NCBI RefSeq assembly: GCF_020085105.1
Contig: NC_058051.1
Coordinates: 3,182,001 to 3,246,000, forward strand
Direction: 5' to 3'
Origin: Siniperca chuatsi
Lineage: Eukaryota > Chordata > Actinopteri > Centrarchiformes > Sinipercidae
DNA length: 64,000 bases
Numbering within the stretch: position 1 is the stretch's first letter; the number at the start of each line of letters is the position of its first letter. The notes beneath the pieces were generated by a model. The model worked only from the letters and a program-made list of their open reading frames with translations. It was not told the origin of the DNA and did not search any database. Position numbers and translations under genes: made by a program. Below are positions 11,346 to 23,992 of this stretch, one piece after another.

Positions 11346-14209
11346 TTATCCAGCTCCTCCAATCAGCAATTACAGGTGCACATCTATTTATTCATATTAT
11401 TCATTCTCCAGTTGAATCTTAAAACATTTTCATTAAATGTGATAAAAATGTACATCGTATATAGCATCGATATGAAAATACTGACAATCTTAATTACAAA
11501 TCTATACCATAGGATTTATCTGGCAAGCAAAAATCATTGCTCGATCACCTAAAAAAAACAAAAACCCATCTGACTCAAAGCAAAACATGTAGCCTGTTTT
11601 GAGGTTGTGCTAATACGACTGTTTTTCTCTCACAACATAATATTGATAATTCACAGTATGGAAAAAATAAAAAATAAAAAATAGTGTCACGTCTTGCACA
11701 GATTCTCCTGTTGCTTTAACCAGAACAGTAAAATCACCTACTAAAATCATCTCCTATTGGGCAATAACATCTACCATGAGATTTATGACCAAAACAACAA
11801 TCACGAATAAACAAAAACATATCAGTTACAAAAATAAAGTCATAAAATGTGTACAAAGAAAGAAAATATGCAGGCGCATGATTAGAGAATAAATAACAAT
11901 GTCGCTGTGGTTACAATCCCAGTGTCCTGTGGTAAAGTTAGGAATAAAGAAAATAAATTAACATTGATTTTTAAAAGTTTCCCATTCGGAGTACCATTCA
12001 CTACTGTTTAATGTCGGGAATGAAAGAAGACAGAATCCCACCAGCATCCGGTTTACCATAAAAGGCCAAAAAGACAGTACCTTATACATGTAGCTTGAAA
12101 TACAATAGTGGACGCACATACACGACCTGTGTGTTGGTTTCCAGTCATAGATATTCACTGTCTGATAGGCTCATCAGGTATTCAAACAATACACAGAACT
12201 ACAAATGATGAACATTAGCGTGATAGTGATCTGTATGAATGTACTGTGTTTCATTACAAGTGCATACAGGTTCAGATGAAGCCAATACACACTACTGAGA
12301 GTTACTGTGTGTGTTCTAGTGAGTGAGATAAAAATCCATGCTAAAGTTTATGTTGTGACTTTTAACAAACAGGAGAGCAAATGCTGAAAATCAATAAGAT
12401 AAATAATAGGTCTCTTCTCTCACTTCAGGAAGGCAGTTAGCAGCAGCATGTAAGGTTAATGGATATATACTTCCAATAAATGTAATGGATCCACTTCAAG
12501 AAAGGTAAGTGCCTGAATTATTTCTTTCTGTGGAGAACCTTTCATGGGACGTGATCAGGAACACACATTTCTGAGTGATTTTGTCAGCAAATTAATTGGA
12601 GTTAAGTGCAAAAATCCCACAAATTCAATTTAAAGAAACAGTGAAAATTTGTTGGTGAATTCAGATTGACTCCACTACCGATTAATCCTGCAAGTCAAGT
12701 ATCTATACAGCCCAAAATCACAAATTTGCCTCAATGGGTTTAGGAGTTTTAAAGCGTGGTGTTTTTCCTAGATCAGCTTTAAAGAAAAAACACAATTAAT
12801 TTTGAAGAATTTTTTAAATGTACACTTAAAATCAAATCAAGTTTCTGCTGAGAGGAAGTTCATTACAGCCTCATTGGGGACTTTTCAAGGAAAGCAACAG
12901 CTTCAAGTAAAATACCAAATACAGATCAGGGCCAAGACATATTGTATAAAAGACAGACCCGCCTTGCCTTTATCAAATACTAATGTGAATCTGTTGTACC
13001 TGCATGTGTGTTTGTTTAAATATGACTCAATCTGACCAGGGCTCACTTTGAGATACAGGCAGTTTCTCTATTGTCACTCTATGTACCACTCATTTCAACT
13101 CACTTCTAGTAATAGTGTTACAGTCCAGCTACTGATCTGCCATCTAGGCCCAAAGTCTAGTAGCTACACACTATCAATACAGTTGATGTGTTACATTTTC
13201 TCATAGTGTGTCATTAATTGAATTTAATGAGAATGAAGATGAAGATGCAAAAAGAAAATGGTGCCGAAATACTGGAGAGAACACTTTTTATATGTGAATG
13301 TCTCAGTCGGGACACATCCGAGTGAACTCCGGGCCTGGCCAGAAAACAACAGAGATGAATATACTGTACAGCACTGAGATTAGATGTATTGAGTTGTGGT
13401 CCAGAAAGAATGGAGAGGGAGAAAACAAACAAAAAATATTCAATCACATTCACATTTTGTTATTTGTACACATGCAGCAGGGGAAATAGCCCTTGTCGTG
13501 GAAAGGAGAGGGAGTGCAATATGAAATATGAGAGGGAAATTAATTCTAAGATGTCCCGTTCCAAGGTAGGAGCAATTTTCTGGAGTGACTTGCATTTTCC
13601 AATGGGTCAGATGGAAACAGGTCATACAGTCACTTGTGAGAGAAGTATTGTAACACCAAAAAAAAGAGAAACAACAGAAACAAAATATTAAAATAATATA
13701 AAACTCAGGCCTAATGATAAAAGGGATTTTCAAAAGACAAGTTGCTCCCAAGAATTATCAAAATCATGAGCCTTTCATTATCAGTCAGTCATTAACACAG
13801 CAGGTACGGAGGAAAAACAGCTACAACAGTGGTTAAAAGCATCTGAGCCAACACAAAGAACCCAGATTTGATTATTGTTTCTCCTCGAATAAAAACTACA
13901 GTATTATTGCAGATCTCAGCACTTGGTCGATTGTTGTGGTACTGCACTGTACGGAAAGTACCTCAACTGTTTACCAGTCGCATGCTGTGGTCACCTGGGG
14001 GAAGGGAGGTGGTCATAGTGTGGTGCAGGGGTAAGGGTGTGGGGTGACAAGGCAAAAAACAGCCACTGATTGTCAACAAATGCTTGAGCTACAATCCTGC
14101 TTCAGTGTGTGTTAGTTATGGGGGTGGAATTAACGTGTTCACAGGACTTTTACCTTCATCTATATGTGGGACTGATGAAAAGAAATGGGGAGGATGCGGT
14201 GTCTCATCT

Positions 14210-14223
14210 CTGCCCTCTAGTGG
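14210..14223 (-). promoter_or_regulatory. CTCF-type motif, full core match
   Basis: Minus-strand CCACTAGAGGGCAG fits the 14-position consensus CCASYAGRKGGCRS at every position. It lies in the predicted pard6b 3' UTR. Sequence match only. Confidence 0.5.
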
Positions 14224-14365
14224 AAGCTCAGCATAACAACAGTTTTTGGGTTAAAAACAAGTGCTTCTAGTGGTTTAGATATAGTGGAGGGTAGGGGCGC
14301 ACCAAATGACACTTTTTCTGCACTTCTTTCTCTGACATTTATCTGCCTGCAGAACCGGAGGGGGT

Positions 14366-14393
14366 AGCGGGGGGGTGGTGGTGGTGGTGGTGT
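14366..14393. repeat. G-run and (GGT)n microsatellite
   Basis: A run of G followed by about seven GGT units, in the predicted pard6b 3' UTR (C-rich, ACC repeats on the transcribed strand). Confidence 0.8.
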
Positions 14394-14671
14394 TACCACT
14401 ATGGCATACAAGTGTGGTCATTGGCATGTAGAGGAGCAGAGTACGGGGAGCAGTGTTTGACGTGTAAATGTCAGGATGTACAAACATTTAGGTGTCAGTG
14501 TCATGTTGAGATTTAATATGTACACATTTCATTGTGCTTCTCAGTTACAGTCGCTGCATGATGGAACAGGATGTTCCTGTGTTTGATTTACTGATCCATG
14601 ACGCCCACAGGTGTGTGTAGAGTGTTTGTGTGTCTCTCTGGTTTCCAGTGTTTAGTGTGCGAATTCCCAGT

Positions 14672-15606
14672 CTACAGAGTTATAACAGTGCCGTCCTCCT
14701 CCAGGCTCCGCCTCGCCATTGCTCTGTCTGGCGACGGCGTGGTCGAAGTGGCATTGGCGTTGCTTAATGATCCGCTGCTGCCGCTGGCTGGCAGGGTCCC
14801 ATTGGCGTTGATGGAGAGGGCGGAGGCGGAGGTGGTGGCAGCGCGGAGGTTGAGGTGCGGCTCGTAGCGAGGCAGCGAGGGCATGCTATAGTTGGAAGGG
14901 GAGCGTCTGATGGGCTCAGCCTCGCCTCCTGCCTCAATCACCAGATCCTCGTCGTCTTCGTCGCTCTCAAGCTCCCCAACGGGGAAGTTCTGGATGATGT
15001 GCGATGGCATGGAGGCCGCGGCACCAACCCCGCCGTGCGATGAGTAGCCGTAGTAGCTGGCTCCGCTGTCCGACGAGCGTCCTGAGCTACCAGACGCCGC
15101 GCCTCCTCCTCCTCCACTGCGAACAACATTGTTCCGCTGGTTGGCAGGCTTGACGGTGATGATGAGGTTGTGGCTGTTGGCGATCATCATGTCCGTCACC
15201 TGGTCTAGAGACTTTCCAGCCACCTCGATACCGTTCACCTCCAGCACCTCATCATTGACTGCCAGCAGGCCGGTGCTCTCCGCCAGCCCGCCGGGCACCA
15301 TGCGAGAGATGAATATCCCCGGGACCTTCTCCAGGCCCTGTGGAGTGACGCGTACGCTGGAACCATCGCGGATGTAGAAGCCCAACGGTTTTTCCTGGCC
15401 GTGCTTGTACAGGCGAACACGTCTGTGCGTCTCAGGGAGGATGTCCACATCAATGATGGAGGAGACTGGGCGGAAGTCCCTAGGGAGGCTGATTATCACC
15501 GGCGGTTTTTTCCTGTTGGTGTCAGGCCGCAGAAGAACCGCCGAAAGCACTGTGTTTTTCTTCCTGGTCAGCGAGTCGGTACCAAACGTTGTGTAATCAG
15601 CTTCCT
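14672..15606 (-). CDS. pard6b: pard6b coding exon 3 (semi-CRIB, PDZ, tail, stop)
   Basis: Begins [13 protein letters not shown] after a TTTTGCAG acceptor and runs 310 residues to the stop at 14672-14674. The PDZ domain is almost identical to mammals. The linker after it (about 258-300) is Gly/Ser/Ala rich with a polyglycine run, and an acidic [15 protein letters not shown] segment follows, corresponding to the EDDIIIEDNG segment of human PAR6B. Confidence 0.96.
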
Positions 15607-15899
15607 CTGCAAAATAAAAGATAAGAGGAAGTAGAGAAAGAGAAGTACAGAAGAGGAAGCAAGGACAAAGATGTGGCATGGAGACAAAAAGAGGAAAGGG
15701 TGTCAGAAAGAAAGAGGAGAGAAACAAAGAGGACATGTATTAACAAAAGCTGGTTAATTTTCCATTAATGTCACACTAGGCTCATTACACATCAAGTCAT
15801 TATTCAGGCTGACATTCTGTTGCATCATGTAGTTTCAGGAGAATGAATAATGCTTTGCAATGGAGCAGTTTGCAGCCTGAGGCATCCCTGCAGGGTGTC

Positions 15900-15951
<52 letters not shown>

Positions 15952-17201
15952 GTTGATCCCCAGAACTCCCCTCAGGTTGCACTGATGCAAAATGCCACAC
16001 CAGCCAACCGGGCGCTCAATCCAACTCCCAGTCCTTCATCAGTACTCTGTGACTTAGACTTTGGACCTTTGGACAGACTCAGGCTAGCCATTTCCAACTC
16101 CTTCCAGTTCCTTTATGCTAAGCTAAGCATCTCCTGGCTGTAGCTTCATATTTAACGGACTGATATGAGAGTGTTATCGATCTTCTCAGCAAAAAAGCAA
16201 ATGAGCGTATTTCCCCAAATGTACTCTTTTAAAGATTTTTTGGCATCTCTGTTTCAGATGAGAGACAGAGTAGGTTTGACATGTCAAACAGGTCCCATTT
16301 GAACCAAGAATATTATGGTCATATTTTAGCTGCATGAATCACCAGGATGCCATGAAACCCTGCCCTGTGTTATGTACATTTTGAGGATGAAGTGTGTATA
16401 CTGTCAAGCTACTATAGATTTTAACCCAACATGGCTGATCTTAACACTAGACCAAGGGCTGGCCAGGTAAGGGACTGGGCCTTGGCTCTCTAATAGTTAA
16501 CCAGCATAATACAAGCAGCTAAACATTAACATCTTTGTGACTTTCTTTCTCTTTTTTTGCCGGCCTCCAGCCCAATAAACTCAAGTTTTTGTCTATTTCT
16601 GGTGTTATTTTTAACATCTTTCTTTTGAATGTGTCAAACTTTTTCACCTTTTCCATATTCCAGACTTTTTTTCTGTTTGCTGTGCACTTTGTAAACTCTG
16701 TTTTTAGATGAAAGTGCTCTATAAATAAAGCTCTGGCAATCTTACACTGACTACTTCTCTCACCGTTTGTCTCTCCCTGTGTGTGTGTGTGTGTGTGTGT
16801 GACGACTAATATGAGAAAATATCCAATCAGGTGGCTGATAAAGATTCCGGCTCTCAGGTTGAGGTACGCACCCCACCACTCCCCTCTCCATCCCTAAAAC
16901 CAAAACAAAGGATCGACTGTCCTGAGAAAAAGCGGCAGCCTCACGTTTCAGTTCCCATGAGGCACGAGTATAGTGTATACACACTTACTAGGCTATATAT
17001 TTGGCAGCCCTGACCTTATGAAGCTATTGTTGCTATATATTTTTTCTCATGTGGAGTTGGCCCAAACACTAGTTCTATCATCTGAGCTCTGTTCCTGTTT
17101 TTCCTACATGCCTTGCCCGCGGCATGCATGTAAACACTGCCATAAAGACGAGCATTATGCAAAAAGGGGCAAACAGGTGGATGTTTCAAAGCACTTGCAC
17201 G

Positions 17202-17238
<37 letters not shown>

Positions 17239-20200
17239 CTCCTGCTGAAACAAGGGTTGTTCTTGCAGTGCAGTCATGCATAGGGGGAGGCAACGCTCTA
17301 CATCTCATTTCACTCGTTCTAGACTTCTTGTCATCTAAACCATCCCTCTATCTCAAGAAAGGCCAGACCTGACAGAGTTATAGTTATAGCCACTCACACA
17401 CACACACGGCAAAGAGATGCTGTTCTGGCGGCAAATGGTATAAGCATGCAGCTTCCTGACCACAGCATGTGTAAAATCACACACACGTGGAAACAACATA
17501 CGCAACCATCTGCAAGCACACACAAGCCGGCATCTATAAGGTTTATCTCTGGTTAGTGATGATGGCGGAGCATGAAACCCAGTACCCTGAGAAAACATAG
17601 CTACATCAGAGCTCATTAGAGCACAGAAGCAAAGCTCTCAGTCTAACTGGCTACAAAGGCCTATAGGCAAGACACACTATAAACACACACACTGTTCCTC
17701 ACTGGTTAAAGTACAAACGACCTTCTTTTGTTTCCCCTTTTTTTATTTACATACAGGGCTCGGGAATAATACTGCCCCAACTGACACTAAAAATAACATG
17801 CTGGATGACATAACAAAATGTTTAAGTTTTGTCTGCAAAATAGACAACTAAATGACCTGTACATGGCTGGTACACAGCCACCATAAGGCTCCTTTCTTTT
17901 TTGTCACCTTGATGGCAAGTGAGGGCAGCTGAGGTCAACTGATGGCATCGAGGAAGCGCACAACCACTTCAATAGAGAAATTATTGGACCAGTAATGTAT
18001 AAAAGGTCTTTCCATACTTGGGACTAGGGCTGGGTTTAAAAAAAAAAAAAAATCGATTTTCTGATATAAATCGATCTTCATTTGAATGATCGGATATCTG
18101 CGTGTGGGTTTTGTTTCTAGGACACGCAGATTGACATTAGCTGGGTAGCTAAAAAGAGGAGGAAAAAAAAAACACCCAGGTCAGAAAGTGGTGTTTACCC
18201 GTACTTTGTGTTATGTATGAGGCTCGGATGTAGCCGGTTTCCCCCGAGCTGCAGCCGGACCAGAAGCTTTCTCCGGCCGCGAGCGAGCTGTTCTCCGCGG
18301 ATCAGAAGGCGTACCAAGGCCGCAATACTCGGACAGTTGTGGAAACTTTACAGATTTGGCTGCTTTCACGTGTTGTGCTGCTAGCTTGATGAACTCTTTC
18401 TCTGAGCTAAAAACAGCACACAGATGCGCCGAAGTAAGACGAAGGAAGCTCACAAACGTGCGTATAAATGTTGATACATAACCACGCGGTATTAAAGAGT
18501 GAATAACACAAAAAATTGTACAACACATTACGCTAACTTACATGTATCACGGAGGTTTTGTGAGTCCAGTGAAAATCTGCCACTCAGGTATACATGTTCC
18601 CGGGCTCACCTGACTGACTGAGCAGTCAAACAGTCTGTCTAATCTTTCTGTCTTTTTTCTTTTATCGCGGAAATAACAGCACAGCATTTAGAAATGCAAT
18701 ACTTGATGATTAAGGGACATTATTTCAACCTTAAATGTCAAGTCATGGGTTTCTTATTATCTATATATTTATTTATAGGCCTTATGTAATGGTTGGGCTT
18801 CACTGGGGCTTCTGAGTGGAAATATCAGCGCTGTTATAGGTGATTTAAAGGGTCAATTCTTGATTAATATTTTTAATAATGCACCAGGTTAGAGGGTTCC
18901 TTGTACAATGTACAGCATTAGTTCTCAGAGAATCTCTTTCATATCCAAGCAAAATTGATATTGTTACTAAACTATCCCTAACCGAATCGTATCGAAATCA
19001 GTGGCGATACCCAGCTCTATTTGGGACCATAAATACTAACATAACTAACTAAATGTTTCAGAGTGGCCCTGGGACTGGAAATGTGAATGTGGATGCCTGT
19101 TACACATGTAGGGAAGACTTGGAACCCATGATAGAAAATGAACCTGCTTGGTTAGCAAGTGTGAAATTCATGTTATTGATTGTTAAGTGGTATATTCCAT
19201 GTGAAGCTTCAAAACATATTCTGAGAAAAATCTACCATCAAACGTTTCAAACTAAAATGAAATACTTACAAAAATGTAAATAATTCTAAAAATCTGTTAA
19301 ATCCTATTATTAATGTAGTATTTTAGCTAGTTATGGCCAATTATATCTAACATTGTGCTATTGATGCATGCACACAAAGTGTTTGACTTCTGTTGCGTTA
19401 TGAAAATATCTGAGCACCAGAATGGGTGCTTGTGGTCAATTATAGCGAATGGGCAACGACCCTCTACCAGGCTTTGGAACGATGTGGGTTGATCATCAAT
19501 GTAAACCTTTTAGGTCAAGCTGGCACTTTTTTTTCTTCATCAGACAACCTGACCTGAGCAAGCCAACCGGACAGAGATATGTCATCATGAGCCACTGAAA
19601 CAGCTGCTTGGCTGATGGCTGAAGCTGCAGGAGGTTAAGGTCTAATGATTACAGCCTTTAAGTCAAAATTGTCCATCTCTGTATTTATGCAGTTGAGAGG
19701 TTATTTGGGGTCTACTGTTGTGTGGGTTTGCATAAATGAGGGTAGGAGATAGGAATGTTTTATAATGCCAAGATTTAAGAGGAAATTTAACACAAGGCTG
19801 CTGTTTACATTTATGGATCAATTTACAACAAAAGGTATGAGGAACTCATTTCTTCCGCCACAGTTTTTCCACTAGTTCCACTTTTTCTTAGCAAAAAGGT
19901 ACAATTCTTCCTCAAGTTCCCTCCAAATGAGCTTATTACTTAACATGTCCATTAAATGGATTTTAGACATTCAGGTCCATGACCATTTGCTAAGGCCCCA
20001 CCCCCCTCAGTTACTGTTGCTACACCTGCCAAGCTTTCCATTCTCGCATGCCATATGCAGTTTACGATAACAGTGGCAGATTCAAAATGCTTTTTAATTT
20101 TTGAAACAATTGGTCCTTGATTTCAGACAAAGGTAAACAAAAGCAGGATTTTTACAACAGATTTTACCAGTAGTGGCTAGCTATCTAATTACGTCAGCTC

Positions 20201-23200
20201 CATGAGTTGGTTAAGTACATCATCTCTGGCAGACTTTTCAATGTTTCCTGCAAATTTGTTTTAAAGGTCCAGTGTGTAGGATTTAGTGTCATCTAGCGGT
20301 GACACTGTCGTTTCCAACCTTTTGAATACCGCTCGCATCATCCTCCCCTACCAAGCGTGTAGGAGAAACTACGGCCCTATCCAGTGATCGGTTTGTCCGT
20401 TCTGAGCTACTGTAGAAACATGGTGGTGCAACATGGCAGCCTTCGTGGAAGGGGACCCGCTCCCTCTGTAGATAGAAATGGCTTATTCTAAGGTGATGAA
20501 AACACAACGATTCTTATTTTCAGGTGATTATACACTAATGAAAACATACTTATGAATATTATATTCCATTCCTCCTAAATGTTACACACTGGACCTTTAA
20601 AACAGGAACCCTGTAAAAGGCTGAGGCTAAAGCAACATGTCCCGGGCAAAAAGTTAGCATCCTCACCAGTTGATGATCAATGTAGAAGACACTGAAATGA
20701 AGACGGAGCATTGTTCTTGTATTGGAGTGTAGAGCTAGTTAGTCCTAGTAAGTATGAAAAATGTCAGAACAGGCCCGCTAACGTCACCCTACACTCTGAT
20801 ATAGTAGTATCTTAGCTTAGCCTGTAATGTACTATAATAATGTAGTATGAAATGCTATTTGGCTTTAGAAGTAACAATGGGTTAGGGTACTACTGTAGGC
20901 AGTAGTTAGCCAGACATGCTAATGTTTGCAGATTACATCAGAGCAGACAAACACTGTTTAATCCATTCCTCACACTTTTGCTCTTCTATTTTTGGGTTTG
21001 GAAAGGCAAAAAAAAAAAAAAAAGACACCACCCTCCTACTACAGCCCCATGCACACCTCTTCAACATGTTGAGAAATCAAAACCTTTACAGACCTGCCTA
21101 TGACTGGACATTTGGACAATCACTGTTTTGGATAGTAGCGGTTTAGCAAACGTTCAATTTACTAGACACGGGTAGTACTACACAGCCTTTGAAAACAGCT
21201 GTTTAATGTCTTCTGTGGCTCTGGAGGAGCTCTGTTCAAGAAAATAACCCGATTATGTGACGGTGATGTCCTCAGGGTTAACTCGGCTTGGGCTTGGAGA
21301 CTAGAAATTCATACAGAAAGGCTGTGATACAAACTGGGGACATGGAATTTGGAAGGCGCAGGTGTCTAAGGAAAATATGCTATCGGTTGCATTGTCTGGA
21401 TACCTCAGGCTCTGCTGCTTTGATTTTGACCTTTTTTGTTTTAACCTGTCTCTTGTGAGTCCGCCAACTTTATTGTGCATTAAGTGCAATACTAAATGAC
21501 TGGAGTACCCCTTTAACTACTGCAGATGAACTCGGTCACCAAACCATGTTAAATATGTCTGAAAGTAGCTCTGTTGGTTAACTTTGCCTAAGTTTCTCAT
21601 CACCTCAGACGATAACTGTGATACAAGATACACCTGCAGTGTATCAGTATCATACTTAAGGCATAATTGACAAACCCTGAATAAAAACATAATCCCAAAT
21701 CCTGCACTTGCCATGGCTCTACACAGGTTAGGTATTCCAACTATGCAGTGGCTGCTTTGATTTCCCACACTTTGAATGGAGTCAGTGAGGAGCAAAGGAA
21801 GCGAAGCAATGGAGGAGAAAATGACAACCCACAACACACATCGTCACAAATGAGGACACACGCAGTGATGCTCAGTCATTCCTCTCTGTAGTATGTAACG
21901 CGCACACACACACACACCACTCTGTATGTAAAAAAAAAAAAAAAAAACGTCCTCACTATGTAGCAAGTAAATACACACACGAGGTGAACAACTAATGCAT
22001 CTCTATCCTGACGTTGAAGTGACTAAGACAACACTGCCTAAGGAGAGGAAACCACTTGTGCGAACTGGCATGCATTGGTTGAACACATAATCTTCCTCAG
22101 TGCTCTATTCTTCACACACTCTGGATGCATCATGCTCCAACTCTGGACTTTGGCTTTAAAAGAGCCAATGTTAATGGCTCAGAATAAGGGGGGTGTGCAG
22201 GCCTTCAGGACACGCCACAGCTATTAACACCACTATCTCTGTCCGTGACACTACTACCACTTAAAACATTACAGAATTTTTTTGTATCCTCTAAACATTT
22301 GGGGGGGGAAAAAAACTACAAAAATGTATTACACAAGTATACTTTTTTTTCAGCGGACATTAATATACTTCCTTCTCTAATACCACTCATACATGGACCT
22401 GCTCCAACACTCTCATTACACCCACTTCTTCAGTAACAGCTACTCTTCCGGTTACACACCATTACAATTATGATGATACGGAATTACTAGGCCCTGGCTT
22501 TCCTTGTAACATGATGATCCCGGACGACAATGATGACACCAACAAACCATTACTTCCTGGTACTTGTGCTGGGCGCTGCGCCGGGGAAAACTGATACTGT
22601 GTCCAGGTGACACAAGTCATAAATACCGCCACTATCGCTACTGATACTACTGACTCTGAATTTTCATTTACAGGTATTTACAGGTATTTATGCGGCTGCT
22701 CTTGGAATGATAAAATTAACGTAGTAGAACAATCTTTCATTGTATGGCACAATAACTCACCAGTACTGTAGCTACAACTAGACGTATAATTACAACTACA
22801 GTCACTGCAGTAACGTATGGAGCATTATGAACAAGGTCACAGCACAGATATATTCATCTCTGAAATAAATTTGTCTAATATATTGTACAGAGACATGCAT
22901 AAGTAGTGCGCTAGCTAAAAGCAAAGGACGAGTCTTTATTTGTTTATAATGAATAATAATTGCTGTCCATAAAACCAGTCTTTGGTATCCAAACATAACA
23001 CACGTCTCAAGGATCCGAGTAAGAAAAACATGAAGAAAAAGACAAGCAGTTGTAGATTGTGGTGTTCTGTAAACAGTCAGGTTTGTTGATGACAAGCCTG
23101 GACGTTCACCACACAGCCGGTGCCACGGTGTTCCTGACACAGAACGATACAAGAGGGGGAGGAGGGGGAGTGTGTGTGTGTGTGTCAATGTGAACTTGTG

Positions 23201-23931
23201 TCGATGAGAAAAACCAGGGCTGGTGTAAAACAAAAGATGTGAAACAGGCAGGAGAGACAGAAATACAGCAAATACACAGTGGAGAGAGAGAGAAGAAAGG
23301 AAAAGAGAGGAGGAGGTGATAAAAAAACTTTAAAAGGAGTAAATTCCCGGAGGGTTACTATTCTTGGTGTGGTGTGCATACCTCCCTGGCACAGCCCAGA
23401 TAAAAGTGCCTTAATGCTGCTGATAAGAAAGGGAGAAAGAAATGGAAGGAGGGAGGTCAAAGGGAGTGCTGAGAGAAAAGGACGGAATAGGGAAAGCAAG
23501 AAAACAGAGAAGCAGACTACAGAGTGCACTGATATGAGTGAGGTGCTTGGGAGAGGAAGATGCTGTAGAGACCTACAGGAGGTGTGAGGCATGCTGGAGC
23601 AAAGACAAAGCCTTGATCTGTAACTGAACTGACAATTTGAGGAATTACTTATTAAATCCATAATTCTAAAGACTCCAGTCATGAACATTAGTGTGCTCCT
23701 CATATAATCTCACTCATGAATTCTCTATTACACTCATCAGTCCTGCTTTATTACTCTGTCCTGACAGGAGCCATTTATCAAAAAAAATACCGAAACTAAA
23801 ATCTACACTGCAGGAGAAACTAACTTCAATGTAGCAGTATGCAATGTACAATTAACACAGCTTACGATTGGGCTTGATGCAGAATGAATACAGTTTATTT
23901 GCCAGTCTACACTCACGTACAGCACTTTTCT

Positions 23932-23992
<61 letters not shown>

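Larger units (their letters stand above)
11340..14671 (-). other. pard6b: Probable pard6b 3' UTR
   Basis: About 3.3 kb of mostly AT-rich sequence without recognisable repeats, directly following the pard6b stop. Minus-strand AATAAA signals occur at 11387-11392 and 11340-11345, giving plausible 3' ends. The length is inferred; an earlier polyadenylation site is possible. Confidence 0.5.

Noticed and set aside
15850-16143. 97-codon plus-strand frame
   Set aside because: Runs through the CA repeat (His-Thr repeats) and into a MITE fragment.
21517-21837. 106-codon minus-strand frame in pard6b intron 2
   Set aside because: No homology recognised, no splice context, and the surroundings read like dispersed repeat.
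23185-23703. 172-codon minus-strand frame
   Set aside because: Ser/Leu/Phe-rich reading of an AG/CT-biased segment without family resemblance or supporting exons.
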